From Branchiostoma lanceolatum (taxonomy: Eukaryota; Chordata; Leptocardii; Amphioxiformes; Branchiostomatidae), in NCBI RefSeq assembly GCF_035083965.1, contig NC_089722.1, forward strand, positions 38,301,958 through 38,365,957: a stretch of 64,000 nucleotides of DNA, given 5' to 3'. Shown one piece after another: positions 30,853 to 41,550 of the stretch (its first letter is position 1; the number at the start of each line of letters is the position of its first letter). Under the pieces are notes generated by a model, which saw only the letters and a list, made by a program, of their open reading frames with translations, was not told the DNA's origin and did not search any database. Made by a program: the position numbers and the translations under genes.

Positions 30853-31315
30853 AGCCTGGAATCCATCCTATTCTAGCTCCAGTTCGCTCCTCTGATTAGC
30901 ATCCAAGCTGAATATGACTTTGCCAACTTTGAGTCTTCAAAATTTACAGTTGGCTGGGGCAGTTTTGAAAACTAGAAGGCAACCTTGCCGACCAACCACA
31001 GATGACCTTACTCACGACTAACTCCCAACCATGGTCTGGAGAAGGTCTGGAGGCCATCATTGGCTATGTGTGGTAGGGGCTTCAGTGACTGTGGACAAAA
31101 TTTGCATTTGAATATTCTCTTAACATATATGCAAGAGTGCTGATTGGCTCCAAGTTGCACTATCCCATAATGACATGGTAACATGGTCCAATCAGGTGTT
31201 AGTAAGCCTGATCCTGTTAAAACAGGTATTCGTAGGTTTCCTGTGTTTTCTGCAACAAAGCGATTAGAGGAGCAAACTGGAGCTAGAAATAGTAGAATAG
31301 GATCGATTCCAGGCT
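30853..31315. mobile_element. TIR element with AGCCTGGAATCCATCCTATT ends
   Basis: AGCCTGGAATCCATCCTATT and TCTAGCTCCAGTTCGCTCCT at the left are complementary to 31262-31315. The AGCCTG tip matches the foldback family at 2090-4417 and the hairpin at 38061-38170. No transposase. Confidence 0.75.
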
Positions 31316-31745
31316 AGAAATTTATGTCAATATCAGATATTCTGAATTTCATATCTATTTTCTCAAACCGGTGGATAAACGCACTTCTTTCATGTGGTGA
31401 CATTTTCTATGCATGTAAAAGTTGTGAAAATCTGTAATTTGTTCCAAATCAGGAAAGCTATGGATCGTACCAGTGCCCTCTGTCAACAAAATGATGCATT
31501 CTTTTTGAAAATTCCTCACATGTAAAGAATTCTGCATACAGTTGGATCAAAAAATCATAGATTTATGATTAAAAAATACAAATGTTATCTAATTCAAAGC
31601 TCTGATTAGACACAAACATTGTGATAAACTCTGATAATTTGTTGCAATTTCTAAATATGTTAACCTTAAAGTTTGTATTTTTGAGATACAGATTTCAATG
31701 TTTATATAAATCATAGGCTCGGTACACATCTGGATAAAGACAAAG
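31316..31745. other. No gene seen
   Basis: AT-rich spacer, no supported feature. Confidence 0.35.
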
Positions 31746-31806
31746 GTAAATCTGAATACGTTGATGAAGGTTAGACATCCAGGTAATAAGATACGCCAAA
31801 AATAAC

Positions 31807-32115
31807 ATGTACATTGGGGAGACAAGTCGACCACTAAAAGAAAGGTACAAGGAACATTGCAGAAAGAGCGCTAACCGCTACTCCTCTGCCATTTACCACC
31901 ATCTAAAACACAACCAGGGACACTCATTCAATTTCGAATCCACGGACATCCTAGATCGTGAAGAACGCTGGTTCGAACGGGGAATTAGAGAAGCAATATA
32001 TGAGAGGATGTACAACCCCGCCCTCAACAGGAAAGGCGGTCTACGCGTTCAACTTTCAGGCACCTGGGATAATGCACTGCCCACAACCCCCCACCCCCGG
32101 ACAAGCAACATTTAG
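31807..32115 (+). pseudogene. GIY-YIG endonuclease C-terminal domain of a Penelope-like retroelement
   Basis: MYIGETSRPLKERYKEHCRK is the YIG half of a GIY-YIG nuclease, with the Arg-containing helix that follows. SSAIYHHLKHNQGHSF, then REERWFERGIREAIYER and LNRKGGLRV match the usual PLE endonuclease layout: His-rich middle, the conserved Glu of the catalytic helix, and the 'LNR..G' end. The GIY strand and the whole reverse transcriptase are missing, so the protein is not functional. It cannot act alone in retrotransposition. Confidence 0.8.
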
Positions 32116-32279
32116 TTACTGTACTAGAACAACAGTAGCTAATTGAACTATTGGCATAACTTTGTCTTGAATTAATCTTCTTTTTGAAGACTACTTCAAG
32201 ACATCCTAAATTGTCTTTACCTCATTAACATATCCATTCAGAGTTTTGGTATAAAGCTGGTGTTCTCAGTCCTATCGTT

Positions 32280-32323
32280 AGTCACTGACGAAAGACAGTG
32301 GATACTGTCTGAAACGTCTGACT
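32280..32323 (+). ncRNA. Hammerhead ribozyme motif (type I, minimal stem III)
   Basis: All core elements occur in order. CTGACGA (32285-32291) fits CUGANGA. Stem II pairs AGACAGT (32293-32299) with ACTGTCT (32304-32310) over a GGAT loop. GAAA is at 32311-32314. A very short stem III, ACGT, is followed by the cleavage triplet GTC (ends 32318). Stem I pairs AGTCA (32280-32284) with TGACT (32319-32323). One extra A (32292) precedes stem II. Penelope-like elements are known to carry hammerheads with one- or two-base-pair stem III that work best as dimers. The position in the 3' tail of such an element supports the call. Activity is untested. Confidence 0.65.
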
Positions 32324-32377
32324 GTTTCAAAATCTTATCCAGTTGCTTGAGTAATTATTTTTGGCGTAAATCTGAAT

Positions 32378-33141
32378 GTATTGCAAGAAAGAAATCTTTA
32401 ATTAACACAGTCCCTATATTAATGGCAAAGGAACTTTCAAACATTGTTTCGTAAATTTATATTGAATGGAAAATATAATTTTCCACAGTTATTTTGGTTA
32501 ACGACTTTGTTGAATGAAGATGTTGAATTGCAGTAATAGCTAGTTAACTCTTACAAATGTACCATATATATACATGTATGTATGAATTATCATTAAGATA
32601 TCACAAAGTCATCTCAGGATATTGTTACGTTGATATATGAATGATGTATTGCTCGAATGTCAAAATGATATTAAAGAAAGATATCACAAAATCTTGTTGC
32701 TGTTGTTATTAGTTGTTGTTTTTCTTCAGAATTCTAGATTTAACCTTCTACCTGTTGCCAAACCCCAGAATTCTAGATTTAACCTTCTACCTGTTGCCAA
32801 ACCCCAAATCTAATACATAGTTTGTGCCCAATGGCTACCCTACTATGCTGAAGGTTTAACATAATTGATACCAATAGATGTGGACAATACAGTCCTTATC
32901 ATGTGTTCTGTTTTCTAATTGATCATGCAAATTACATACTTATTTGTATAATACGTATCTAATCATGTACTGTAAGTCATAACTAAGGCTATCTATATAC
33001 CGAAATTCATGACCATCCACCAACCCCTTCTTGAGTTATTCTCTTTCAAAGTCTGAAGCAAAACCTGCAGTTCCAAAAAAGCCGCTAGGGGGGCCAATAG
33101 GGAACCTATACTACTAACTCTCTGGCGCAAGGTCAATCAAT
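32378..33141. other. No gene; short tandem duplication
   Basis: About 32730-32806 carries two copies of AGAATTCTAGATTTAACCTT followed by CTACCTGTTGCCAAACCCC. Otherwise no feature is seen. Confidence 0.5.
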
Positions 33142-33349
33142 TACTGTCAATGCAGAAATGTTTGCGGTGGTTTTATGTTTGCGGTCTCGCGGTGACTGTT
33201 TCACCGCAAACTTACAACCACCTTGAACATTTTTGTCCAGTACCGTAGCAGTGACTATAGCGATGCCGCGAAATCAAAACCACAGCGAACACTCCATTTT
33301 CCCTTAGCGCGAAATAAAAACCACGTGAACTTAAATGCATTTACAGTAA
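33142..33349. mobile_element. MITE, TACTGTAAATGCA family, copy 2
   Basis: Same termini and interior blocks as 14226-14440, in inverted orientation (GTTTGCGGTGGTTTTATGTT near the left, CTTAAATGCATTTACAGTAA at the right). Confidence 0.75.
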
Positions 33350-34686
33350 TAGCTATCTACCACTCAAAAATCAGGACCATAGCATGTCCAGAACGAGATA
33401 TCAAAAGCTCCGCTGAAGTACCGTAACAGGCACCTAGGGGGCCAAATTCTAACCATTCCCATGCATGTCTCATCAACACCTACTTACATACCAAATTCAA
33501 AGACAACCCATACAGACCTTCTTGAGACATGCTATTCATCCACACAAACACACCTACAAACGCTACCCAAAACATAACCTTCTTGGCTAAGGTAAATATA
33601 ACCTTCTTGGCGCGTGAGTTTAGTCAAACGGTATCCCATCTAAGCTGATACAGCGGAAATTGTAGCTCAGACGGTCACTGGTGGAGAAGCGTCACCTAGC
33701 GGGATGCTATAGTACGACAGGCGCAGGTGATACTGGCGGATGATGAGATCAGCACCAAGGACATCAACATCACCCATCTTTCATTTGATGATTTTTCCGG
33801 GCTCGAGAGTAGCGTTAGGTATCATTGTTTTCTTTGATGTAAATTGCAATAAAAGTAGGAGTTTTAGAGCTACATTGGCGATCAATACATACATTCCATC
33901 AACTGGTCATACATTGTCTTATCATAATATATATTAAAGTCATTGTTGATCCTCTCCTGCGTGCAAAGGATTGACAGTTCTGTTCATTCCGCGAGAGAAA
34001 GTAGTCCGTCTATTCTATGAACTTCGGGCGGGTGACTTTCGTGATGACAGTTTGTCACTTTTGGTAAAAAGGCTAGGTGATTAAACTAACAATATTCAAA
34101 GTCCTAGTTAATTACAAGTTTCTGTTCTTTGCTTATGTACAATACTAAAGACGTCATAATAGTGACACATTAGCAGGTTTTCACAGCCAGGGTTCCGATT
34201 GTTACTCTTGTGCTCATCCGCGTTAGAACAGGAATGATGAAGCACAAGTTGCAGCGAGAAAACGCCAACATCTTTTTAAATGTATTCTTAGTAGTCAACT
34301 GGATCATCGCATGCCTTTAACAAGGAAACCTTATTAAGTCTAAATAGAGGTTTCTGTCTGAGAAATGAGCCGACAAAATTTATTTCTTGGACGATTTCTT
34401 TCATTTCTAAATGAAAGAACTCAGGGTCATTCCTCCCTGCGTTCGATTTTTCCTGTTTACGCCGGTTGCCATGGACACGGGTTCCACACAGATGACAAGT
34501 TCGAGTCCGTGAACTAGGTGAGGAAATTTGTTCTCTCCTGTTAAGACGAAAAAAATGTGAAAAAAAAGGAAGAAGTTACAAATTTTCGTTTAATTCTGCG
34601 TATAGATGTTGTGTACAAGACACAAAAGTTTTGGAGCTTTAGAATGCGCTAATTTTGTAGCTAAACTATACAGAAACAAGTTCATG
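33350..34686. other. No gene seen
   Basis: Dispersed low-level similarity: blocks such as CACCTA(G/C).. with CATACCAAAT recur at about 33470 and 63835. No coding motif was found on either strand. Confidence 0.35.
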
Positions 34687-34800
34687 GGGTTTGCGGAATC
34701 GATGGGGTGGGCTAGTGGGATGGGCTAGTGGGGTGGGCTACCTCAGCATTCTACCCTTTGTGGGCCTCAAGGCTATTCATGGGGGTTTAGCCTTTGCAAA
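34687..34800 (+). repeat. Solo arm of the CTGGGTTTGCGG TIR element
   Basis: Matches one terminal repeat of the element at 15315-16214 (GGTTTGCGGA.TCGATGGGG through CATGGGGGTTTAGCC). No partner arm is present nearby. Confidence 0.7.
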
Positions 34801-34839
34801 TAAGGCTGTGTTTAGCATATGCCAAATAGCAGTTACCCA

Positions 34840-34915
34840 AGCAACTGGATATGATTTTAGAAACAGTCAGACGTTTTAGGTAGCATCCACTGCTTTTCGT
34901 CAGTGACACTGAGCA
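34840..34915 (-). repeat. Penelope-like tail with degenerate hammerhead, reverse
   Basis: Minus strand reads CACTGACGAAAAGCAGTGGA, then a weakened stem II, AAAA in place of GAAA, then CGTC and TGACTGTTTC. It shares the TCCAGTT..TTG tail with 32280-32360. Core mutations suggest an inactive ribozyme. Confidence 0.6.
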
Positions 34916-36920
34916 AGATTTTGAAAAGCATTTTTTTTTTACCACGAACTATGAATTGAATTAACGTGAATTGAGGACAACAACTGATGGTCTTCTCCAC
35001 CAAAATGAGACATAGTTTGCATGTCTGTAAATCCTTTCCGTTGGCAGAATTCCAGAGGTTCTTCAGTTATACCAACTACAAACATCACCAAACACAAACA
35101 GACAGGCACGCCAAAAACAATACCTCCACTTTTCATGGAATTATTAATTTTTTGAGCCCGTATTCTTAACATCTGCTTGGAGAGCCATGTATCTGCTTGG
35201 ATATTATGGTTGACTGTGACTCGAACACGTTTCTCATGCACATAGCAACAGCATTGTTAAACTCCAACCCAGGGGAAGCCCCCTGCCACACACCGACCAC
35301 GGGACGATCACGCACGGACTTTGGCCTTTAAGGGGGCTGCGTGATGCCCCTTTTACTTAAGGCGTAGACAAGCTATTTTTACCAACCGTTATCTCAAGGG
35401 AAACTTTTCTTATCCACACAATTCGTAGTGACATGGCCATATTTTGCGTAATTGACTTCCTTAATTTAGCGTAATACGTAGCTGGTCAATGTCCTACTAA
35501 ACTTAGCGTAGTCGGGACGCCCCCCCCCCCCCCGCGCCATACTGTCACACCCAAGACTGTCCCAACAAGCTAAGCTGTCCGATTATATAACACACAATGC
35601 AATCATGAAAAAGTCAGTGGACATTTCGGCTCTTTTATTAGCGACCCACTCGCGGGCAAAGTATCTCCGTGAAAAAAAATCTAGGTATAGTTTTCTCTCT
35701 GGATTATGCATATATGGGGGTATAGCTCAAGGATTGCCGGATGGATTGCGAGGGTATTTCGTAGGTTGGTAGGATGTGTAAACTCGACACTGAAGGTCGA
35801 TTTTGGGCCCCCTAGCGGTTGATCTTCGTACGGTACCAGCACTTTTTAAAGATATATTTGGTCTTGTAATGTGTGTCTTTGTAACCATAACTGCGTACCT
35901 AGTCGTGTCTCTACTAGATTAGAACCGATGCACTTTTTGGTTCCATCCTCCTCTCACGAGAAGTGATACGAAAAGTTTCAAAGGTGCGCTGCTAGATAGA
36001 TGTACTATATGTTGCAACAACACGCGTACAACACTAGACAGAGTCAAATCCTTACATCTGCTTGGAGATTACTCACATACATTTACATATTGTAAGCAGT
36101 CCTCGACCCATTAATGTACCATCAAAACAACGGGTAATTAAGAAGCTTCTCAATAATTAATAATAAATTGCAATCAATAAAATAACAACGTAGATATGAT
36201 TGCTGAAATTCAAGTTGCCAAACTTTTTGTGTCAACTTTAATTTAGTTACATCTTGACACCTTTAATAATCAACCTAGTCGTGATGTTTGTTCTACAAAG
36301 TACGCTATGCTGACTTGGTAGCCACGGACTTCGCGTATGCGCTTGAACAATCTGCGGACTTCATAGTTTCGCTGCCAAAAAACACCATGATGTAATGTAT
36401 TTGCGCAGGAGGCAGGTGATGTTGGTAGTTAGAAGTGCCACTATAACCTTACAACACGCACTCGGCAGCTGTGTCTATAAAAAAAACCAAGAAGCACTAA
36501 GACGATCTTCGACCTGAGACTGCGCACTATTGAACTTACGGCACATTTTGCTTCGTTAGAACGTAATGTGAGCTTGCGGGCGCCATTTATAAGACGGTGT
36601 TGACAGGCACTTAAATAATTAGTGCTGTCAGAAGACAAAGCGTTGTGTTTTGTCAACGCCTAACACGAGCAAATATTTTTGCCGTGCCTTCAACAGTCGC
36701 CTGAACAAAAGTGGTGAAAAGGCTATCTACCACCCAAAAACAAACCTGACGACCTGGCATGAATAACGATTACGATAGTGGATAGCGATTTTGGTATTTG
36801 ATGCAAAAATCCGTTTTATATATATATTGATATTATTTGTATGATCTTGTATGTTTTCACATAGAGCCTCTCTAAAAAGCAGTACCCAGCAACTGAGAGA
36901 GCCACCACGGCAAAAGAAAA
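34916..36920. other. No gene seen
   Basis: Contains a C-run (35519-35534) and AT-rich sequence. Isolated TCTGCTTGGAGA motifs (about 35172 and 36060) match the tips of the TACTCTCCAAGCAG MITE family. No coding sequence is supported. Confidence 0.35.
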
Positions 36921-36926
36921 CAGAAA

Positions 36927-37092
36927 TAGATAGATAGATAGATAGATAGATGGATAGATATATAGATAGATAGATAGATGGATGGATGGATGGATAGATA
37001 GATGGATGGATGGATGGGTAGATAGATAGATGGATGGATATATAGATAGATAGATGGATGGATGGATGGATGGATGGATGGATGGATGGATG

Positions 37093-37131
<39 letters not shown>
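36927..37131. repeat. (GATA)n/(GATG)n microsatellite
   Basis: About 50 tetramer units alternating in blocks of GATA and GATG. The long reverse-strand Ile/Ser/Tyr/Pro-rich frame is an artefact of this repeat. Confidence 0.95.
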
Positions 37132-37496
37132 CTACAATAGAAGGGACTTTATCTCCTATTTCATTCAGATTGCTATAGAGACACATTCTTTGTTCCAAAT
37201 GATGATACTGAATAATAAACTCAATAATAGATAGATGTCATAACAACGTCCGAATTTTTGCTATGGAGTCCAAAGATATCCTTGAAATGCCAGATTTATT
37301 TCCAGCGGGTGTTGCAAAATCGGTGATGTTATGACAACACGTCGTCGGCTTGATCTTAAACTTGAGGAGAACGGCTGTCTACGTATTTACGTTTATGTTT
37401 CTATTAAACGACTGGTTTCCACCATAAACAGTTGAACTGGAGACACACCCAAAATACAAAGTGCGGTTGCAGTGTGTCTTTAAAGGTCACGAATAT
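37132..37496. other. No gene seen
   Basis: No supported feature. Confidence 0.35.
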
Positions 37497-37698
37497 CGTT
37501 TACGGTAAATTCGTTTAATTTCACTGCGGTTTTATTTTGCGGTAGGAGGGAAAGGGAGGTTTTGGCTGTGATTCAAATTCGCGGTTACAACAATTCTGTA
37601 GTACGGTAGGTAGGCATATATTTCGCGGTGTCTAGAATTCGCGTTGGAGCGGTCACCGCGCAAATAAAACCACCGCGATAGTTTCAAGACTTACAGTA
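37497..37698. mobile_element. MITE, TACTGTAAATGCA family, diverged copy 3
   Basis: Ends TTTACGGTAAATTCG and GACTTACAGTA, with interior blocks such as CACTGCGGTTTTATTTTGCG and CAAATAAAACCACCGCGA, parallel to 14226-14440. Confidence 0.6.
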
Positions 37699-38060
37699 TG
37701 TCATTCCTCTAACGTGATGCGAAGGCCACATCAATTTAATTTTGTGGTTCTCAGTTTTAGAAGAAAAAATAAGGACCGTCGACAAGACTCTACCGGAACA
37801 CTTTCGGTCACACGACTGTTGGATTGTTTTGCGCGACACGCTCACGACCGATTCAAGAATTACTCTCCAAGCAGAGGTTGGCTCCGGCTGGTTTTTGGCG
37901 TGTTTTTAGGCGTTTTTGTCCGGCTTTCTATTTTGTCCCGTTTTCGTTATGTCACCAAGCCTGGAGTACTCAAGAATGCCCTCTCGCGAACCTGCCGTAC
38001 GACGAATCTGACCAGGTCTAAACGCTAGAGTGAAGGTATATCCAAGCAGATGTTCGGGGT

Positions 38061-38170
38061 AGCCTAGACAAAGTCTTCTTTCCAACGGTCGCTACTCTGC
38101 CAATAAGACCGCGGGCGCCGTTAGCAATTAATCCAGCGTTCGTTCGGTTGGAAGGCTGGATTCCAGGCTA
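38061..38170. repeat. Foldback remnant with GTAGCCT ends
   Basis: GTAGCCTAGAC and GGATTCCAGGCTAC termini with partly complementary TTTCCAACGG / TTGGAAGG blocks. It belongs loosely to the AGCCTG foldback group. Confidence 0.45.
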
Positions 38171-38299
38171 CGTTTTCCTAGTCGGAGAGGCGGGTTGACC
38201 TTGAGAAAGGCAACACGTAACGATCTAGCCTCCACTAACATCTGTTTGGAGTTTAAAAGATAAGCACAGCAAAAAGAGTCAAAACTGAGAAGAGGAGAT

Positions 38300-38840
38300 C
38301 GATGAAATCTGGTCTTTGTGGACAGGTGGTCACTATAGACCGTTCTTAATACTTATATGTCAATGGGGAAAATTATTTTAGGGACCACCAAAGACCACCA
38401 AAAAGTGGTTACCTTGGCCAGGTGGTCTTTGTGTAGAGGTGGTAACTTGTACATGTTCGATTGTTAAAGATTCTGCAAAAAAAACAGGCTCAATATAAAT
38501 TTACACCAGCTGAGGGCGCCAATCTATGCCAAGACCGCTAGCTGCGTTTGCTTTTACCGTCCGGAAATCTCCAATCGGCAACCCTCCAAGTAACAAATGA
38601 AATATTCCTGAAAGCAATTACCGAGTCTGAGTAGAGATGTGCACAGTCAAACTTGACCACTCAGGGGACCGATAAAATATGGTCTATGTGGACAGGTGGT
38701 CACTGTAGACAGGATTCTTAATACTTGTGTGAATGGGAAATTTATCTAAGGAATCACCAAAAAGTGGTCATATTGGCCAGATGGTAGCGATGGTCACTGA
38801 CTCACTCGTACAGGTTTGATTGTACTAGACTCTGCAAAAA
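38300..38840. repeat. Direct repeat pair with GTGGACAGGTGGTCACT core
   Basis: Two related blocks start at about 38300 and 38645. Each runs TGGTCT.TGTGGACAGGTGG, then a middle TTCTTAATACTT, then ACCAAAAAGTGGT and TTGGCCAG. A shorter remnant is near 1505-1540. The segment 38521-38623 also recurs at 39370-39466 (TCCGGAAATCTCCAATCGGC). This is a locally duplicated repeat block. Confidence 0.65.
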
Positions 38841-38842
38841 CA

Positions 38843-39029
38843 TACTCTCCAAGTAGAGGTTGGTGGAGAAGATTGTGATCTTTTTATCATATGTATTCTT
38901 TAATTTTTCATATCATATATTGTATTTAGCATATTACGCCTCCATCACTGGTGGAGACAGCCGACAGAAAATGGGGCCGCGATATGATGAAAATAGCAAT
39001 CTTCTCCACCAACCTCTGCTTGGAGAGTA
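38843..39029. mobile_element. MITE with TACTCTCCAAG.AGAGGTTG ends
   Basis: TACTCTCCAAGTAGAGGTTG then GTGGAGAAGATTG at the left, complementary to CAATCTTCTCCACCAACCTC then TGCTTGGAGAGTA at the right. Same tips as 1888-2080. It interrupts the duplicated repeat block around it. Confidence 0.8.
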
Positions 39030-39254
39030 CAAAAACAGGCTCGAAACTAGAGTTAAGTATTTGTGCTACATATACTTCAGGTTTGCCATGTTAGTTTAGC
39101 GATTACTGAATCTTTTTATGAATATTTGGTATTGAATTTTTCTTCTTATTTGAGTTGAATGTGTGATAGTTGTTTGCCGATTTGTTAAAAATAGAGAGAA
39201 CACTAGCAACCCCCCCCCCAAAAAAAAACCTCCCAATAAAATGGTATGGCGACC

Positions 39255-39290
39255 CTGTGACGTCACAATTCAAGATGGCGGCCACCACAC
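39255..39290 (+). promoter_or_regulatory. CRE plus YY1 promoter-like motif pair
   Basis: TGACGTCA (perfect palindromic CRE) and, 6 bp later, AAGATGGCGGCC (perfect YY1-type motif). This pairing is typical of broad housekeeping promoters in animals. No exon is recognised immediately downstream, so it may be an orphan promoter, a first exon of a distant gene, or part of a repeat. Confidence 0.3.
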
Positions 39291-39689
39291 ATGCCAACGG
39301 ACCCAACAAAGGTTTTGCTACGCAAACCTGTAATGAGCTGGAGACGCCAGCCTCTCCTGGAAGATTACATCTATGCCAAGACTGCTAGCTGCGTCTGCTT
39401 TTATCGTCCGGAAATCTCCAATCGGCGACCCTCCGAGTAACAAATGAAATATTCCTGAATGCAATTACGTCTCAAACATATGCGGGAGATGTGTCTATAT
39501 CGGTGGCTACTGATGGGAACTACCACATGCAGACTTCCTTCAAAACATCATAATCATATTTCCTGCCTAATCTCCAAGCAGATGTTTGGGTGGATAATCC
39601 TAACGATTTTCGAGCGGCCGGCTTTTCTAACAGTCTTTCTCCACAGCTACACACATGTATAACCGCCGGCCTGTAATAAGCGACAGTGG

Positions 39690-39931
39690 TTAAGGGCCCT
39701 GTCACACTTGTGCGTATATTCAAGTGCGCATGAGTTCCGCATTAACATTTTTTTTGGTTTAAGTAAATTTTGCAGGGAGGAATTTTTTTCTTCTTTGACC
39801 CACCGTTGAGCAGTCAAGTTCTAAAACCAAAGAAATAACTGCTTGGGCTGCAAGCTTAATCTAAACCAAAAACACGTTAATACGCAACTCATGCGGGCTT
39901 GTATATACGCACAGGTGTGACAGGGGCTTAA
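39690..39931. mobile_element. MITE with TTAAGSSCCCTGTCACAC-type ends
   Basis: Left TAAGGGCCCTGTCACACTTG, right CAGGTGTGACAGGGGCTTAA, with complementary TGCGTATAT / ATATACGCA and GCGCATGAGT / ACTCATGCGG blocks. A solo end lies at about 52930-52995. No coding capacity. Confidence 0.75.
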
Positions 39932-40085
39932 GGAAATGCGTCAGCTTAGAGAGTGTATTAGCTCTTTTCCAACTTGTGCTTAGTTTGGTTCATCACACAA
40001 TCATCGGATCCTATGGGACATATTATGTTGATAAGATGTTTGGTATGTAGAAATGGCATTGGCATACGTAGCATTTTTTGTGTTG
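39932..40085. other. No gene seen
   Basis: Short spacer between a MITE and a SINE; nothing supported. Confidence 0.3.
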
Positions 40086-40332
40086 TTGTTCACCTTGTAG
40101 TGCCTAGTGGCACACAGGGCAGCAAGTTTCCTTGCTGTTTCTGTGGCAGGGCATATTTTCACACGGAGGGGTTGCTAGCCCTTCCCCTTTAACGTATCCT
40201 AGGCACCTCCTCGGACACGGAACCTTCCAAGAGGCGGGTGCAGCTCCAACCGAAATGTGCTGACCCAGGATTGAACCGGGGTTTCCTAGTTACAAACTGA
40301 GGCTGCTACCAGTTGAGACACAGGGACATGCA
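40086..40332 (-). repeat. tRNA-derived SINE (reverse), tRNA-Thr-like head
   Basis: The minus-strand head is at about 40332-40261: GTCCCTGTGTCTCAACTGGT (A box), an anticodon arm with loop TTTGTAA, and a T arm CCCGGTTCAATCCTGGG with a perfect B box. The acceptor stem does not pair, so it is a SINE head. The body carries GCCCTGCCACAG and GCAAGGAAACTTGCTGCCCT. Confidence 0.6.
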
Positions 40333-41189
40333 ACCATAGATTTCACATGTTACAATTGTACAATAAAGTGACGCAAGTTTGTATCGTTATATCTTGTGTT
40401 ACCCGCTCTTGACGCAAGTTATACCTAGTGTAACGCGCTCGTGACTCAAGTATGTCACGTTATACCTTGTGAGACGCAGCCGTGACGCACGTCTGTCTTG
40501 TTATCCCCGCTGTAACGAGCACTAATGACTCACTAATGAAGTCGTGTGGCTGTGGTGTCGGAACCACGTGTAGGGGATAAACAAACGTCGCGGACCATCT
40601 GGCTTCCAATTATTGTTCAGCTCGACTTTCACGCGGTTGGTTGGTACATGGTAAGTTTGGATAAAACTCAGATCGTCTCTATTAGAAAGGAAAAGTTTAT
40701 TGTTACCTCCGTGAAAATGGAGGTATAGTTTTCGGTCTGTGGGCTCTATTGATTGATAGTTTGTTTGTTTGTTTGTATTGTCACGTGTCCGCAGTTATTT
40801 GAATCTTATAGAGTGATAGTATGTGAGACGGAAGATGGTGCAACCGGAGACTGGCAGGATTGGAAGGTTGGCTTGGTCCGAGTCCAAAGTTGCTACCCAA
40901 AATGCAACACGTGTGACAGCAGGTGGCTCGTTTTCTCCTTTTTTGTGGAGAGTAGATTAGCTTCTAGAATTGTTGTACAAGTTGCCAGACGTTGTATCAT
41001 AAACCGTAAGGTTCTTCAACCTTAAAGTTGCCTTTTATTCCAAACGCTGTCATTTGAAGCCTCTGTAAAAGTCCAAAACATGTTATTCCGTTGTGTATCA
41101 CGGCATGTTTGGCAATACAGCGCAACGTTCTCTTCCACCATATTGTGCCACGGCATGCAAATCCATACAAAACAAATCAATCAACTGTA
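40333..41189. other. No gene; CG-rich degenerate repeat
   Basis: About 40365-40520 shows an imperfect repeat of about 55 bp built on GACGCAAGT(T/A)..(T)GTTAT.CCTTGTG. No coding motif is seen. Confidence 0.45.
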
Positions 41190-41550
41190 TAAATTCTCTT
41201 AAGAGTCAGACGTGTCAGATAACATCCACTATCTTTCGTCAGTGACATCTGCGCCAGCCTCTACCAGGCTCTGTCCTATCGTCGGGAAAATAGTAGAAAT
41301 CAGCCGAGGTACTCCGCTATACAGGATAGGTCCGTCCATCGAAATGGAACTTTACTGTATAGCGGACTACCCTGTATAGCGGAGTATCTCGGCTGATTTC
41401 TACTATTTTCCCAACGATAGGACGGAGCCTGGTAGAGGCTAATCTGTGCCTCTTCCCCAGTCACTGATGAATGATAGTAGGTTTTGTCTAATACGTTTGA
41501 TTCTTTAAAGAATCTATCCAGTTGCTTGAAGTATTTTGTAATACATGATG
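41190..41550. repeat. Two Penelope-like tails in opposite orientation around a MITE
   Basis: 41196-41243 read in reverse gives CACTGACGAAAGATAGTGGA, then GTTATCT, GACA, CGTC, TGACT: a hammerhead with one core mutation (GAAA to GACA). 41458-41550 in forward reads CACTGATGAATGATAGT, a broken stem II, AATA, CGTT, then the TCCAGTTGCTTGA tail, so it is more decayed. The MITE at 41256-41440 lies between. Confidence 0.6.
41256..41440. mobile_element. Foldback MITE with AGCCTCTACCAGGCT ends
   Basis: AGCCTCTACCAGGCTCTGTC and its complement at the far end. The arms continue through GAAAATAGTAGAAATCAGCC to near the centre. It forms an almost complete hairpin of about 185 bp. Confidence 0.8.

Larger units (their letters stand above)
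31746..32377 (+). mobile_element. 5'-truncated Penelope-like element with hammerhead motif
   Basis: Flanked by a 12-bp direct repeat GTAAATCTGAAT (31746-31757 and 32366-32377). Inside, from left: a short inverted piece of the element's own 3' end (ending ACGCCAAAAATAAC, complementary to TAATTATTTTTGGCGT at about 32351-32367); a GIY-YIG endonuclease reading frame; then a noncoding tail containing a hammerhead-ribozyme-like core. Loss of the reverse transcriptase and inverted terminal pieces are common in Penelope-like insertions. Related tails occur at about 34850-34912, 41190-41245 and 41456-41550. Confidence 0.75.

Noticed and set aside
36872-37198. Ile/Ser/Tyr/Pro-rich minus-strand protein
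   Set aside because: Translation of a GATA/GATG microsatellite.
40261-40332. tRNA-Thr gene (reverse strand)
   Set aside because: The B box and anticodon arm look good, but the acceptor stem does not pair and SINE body follows, so it is a SINE head.
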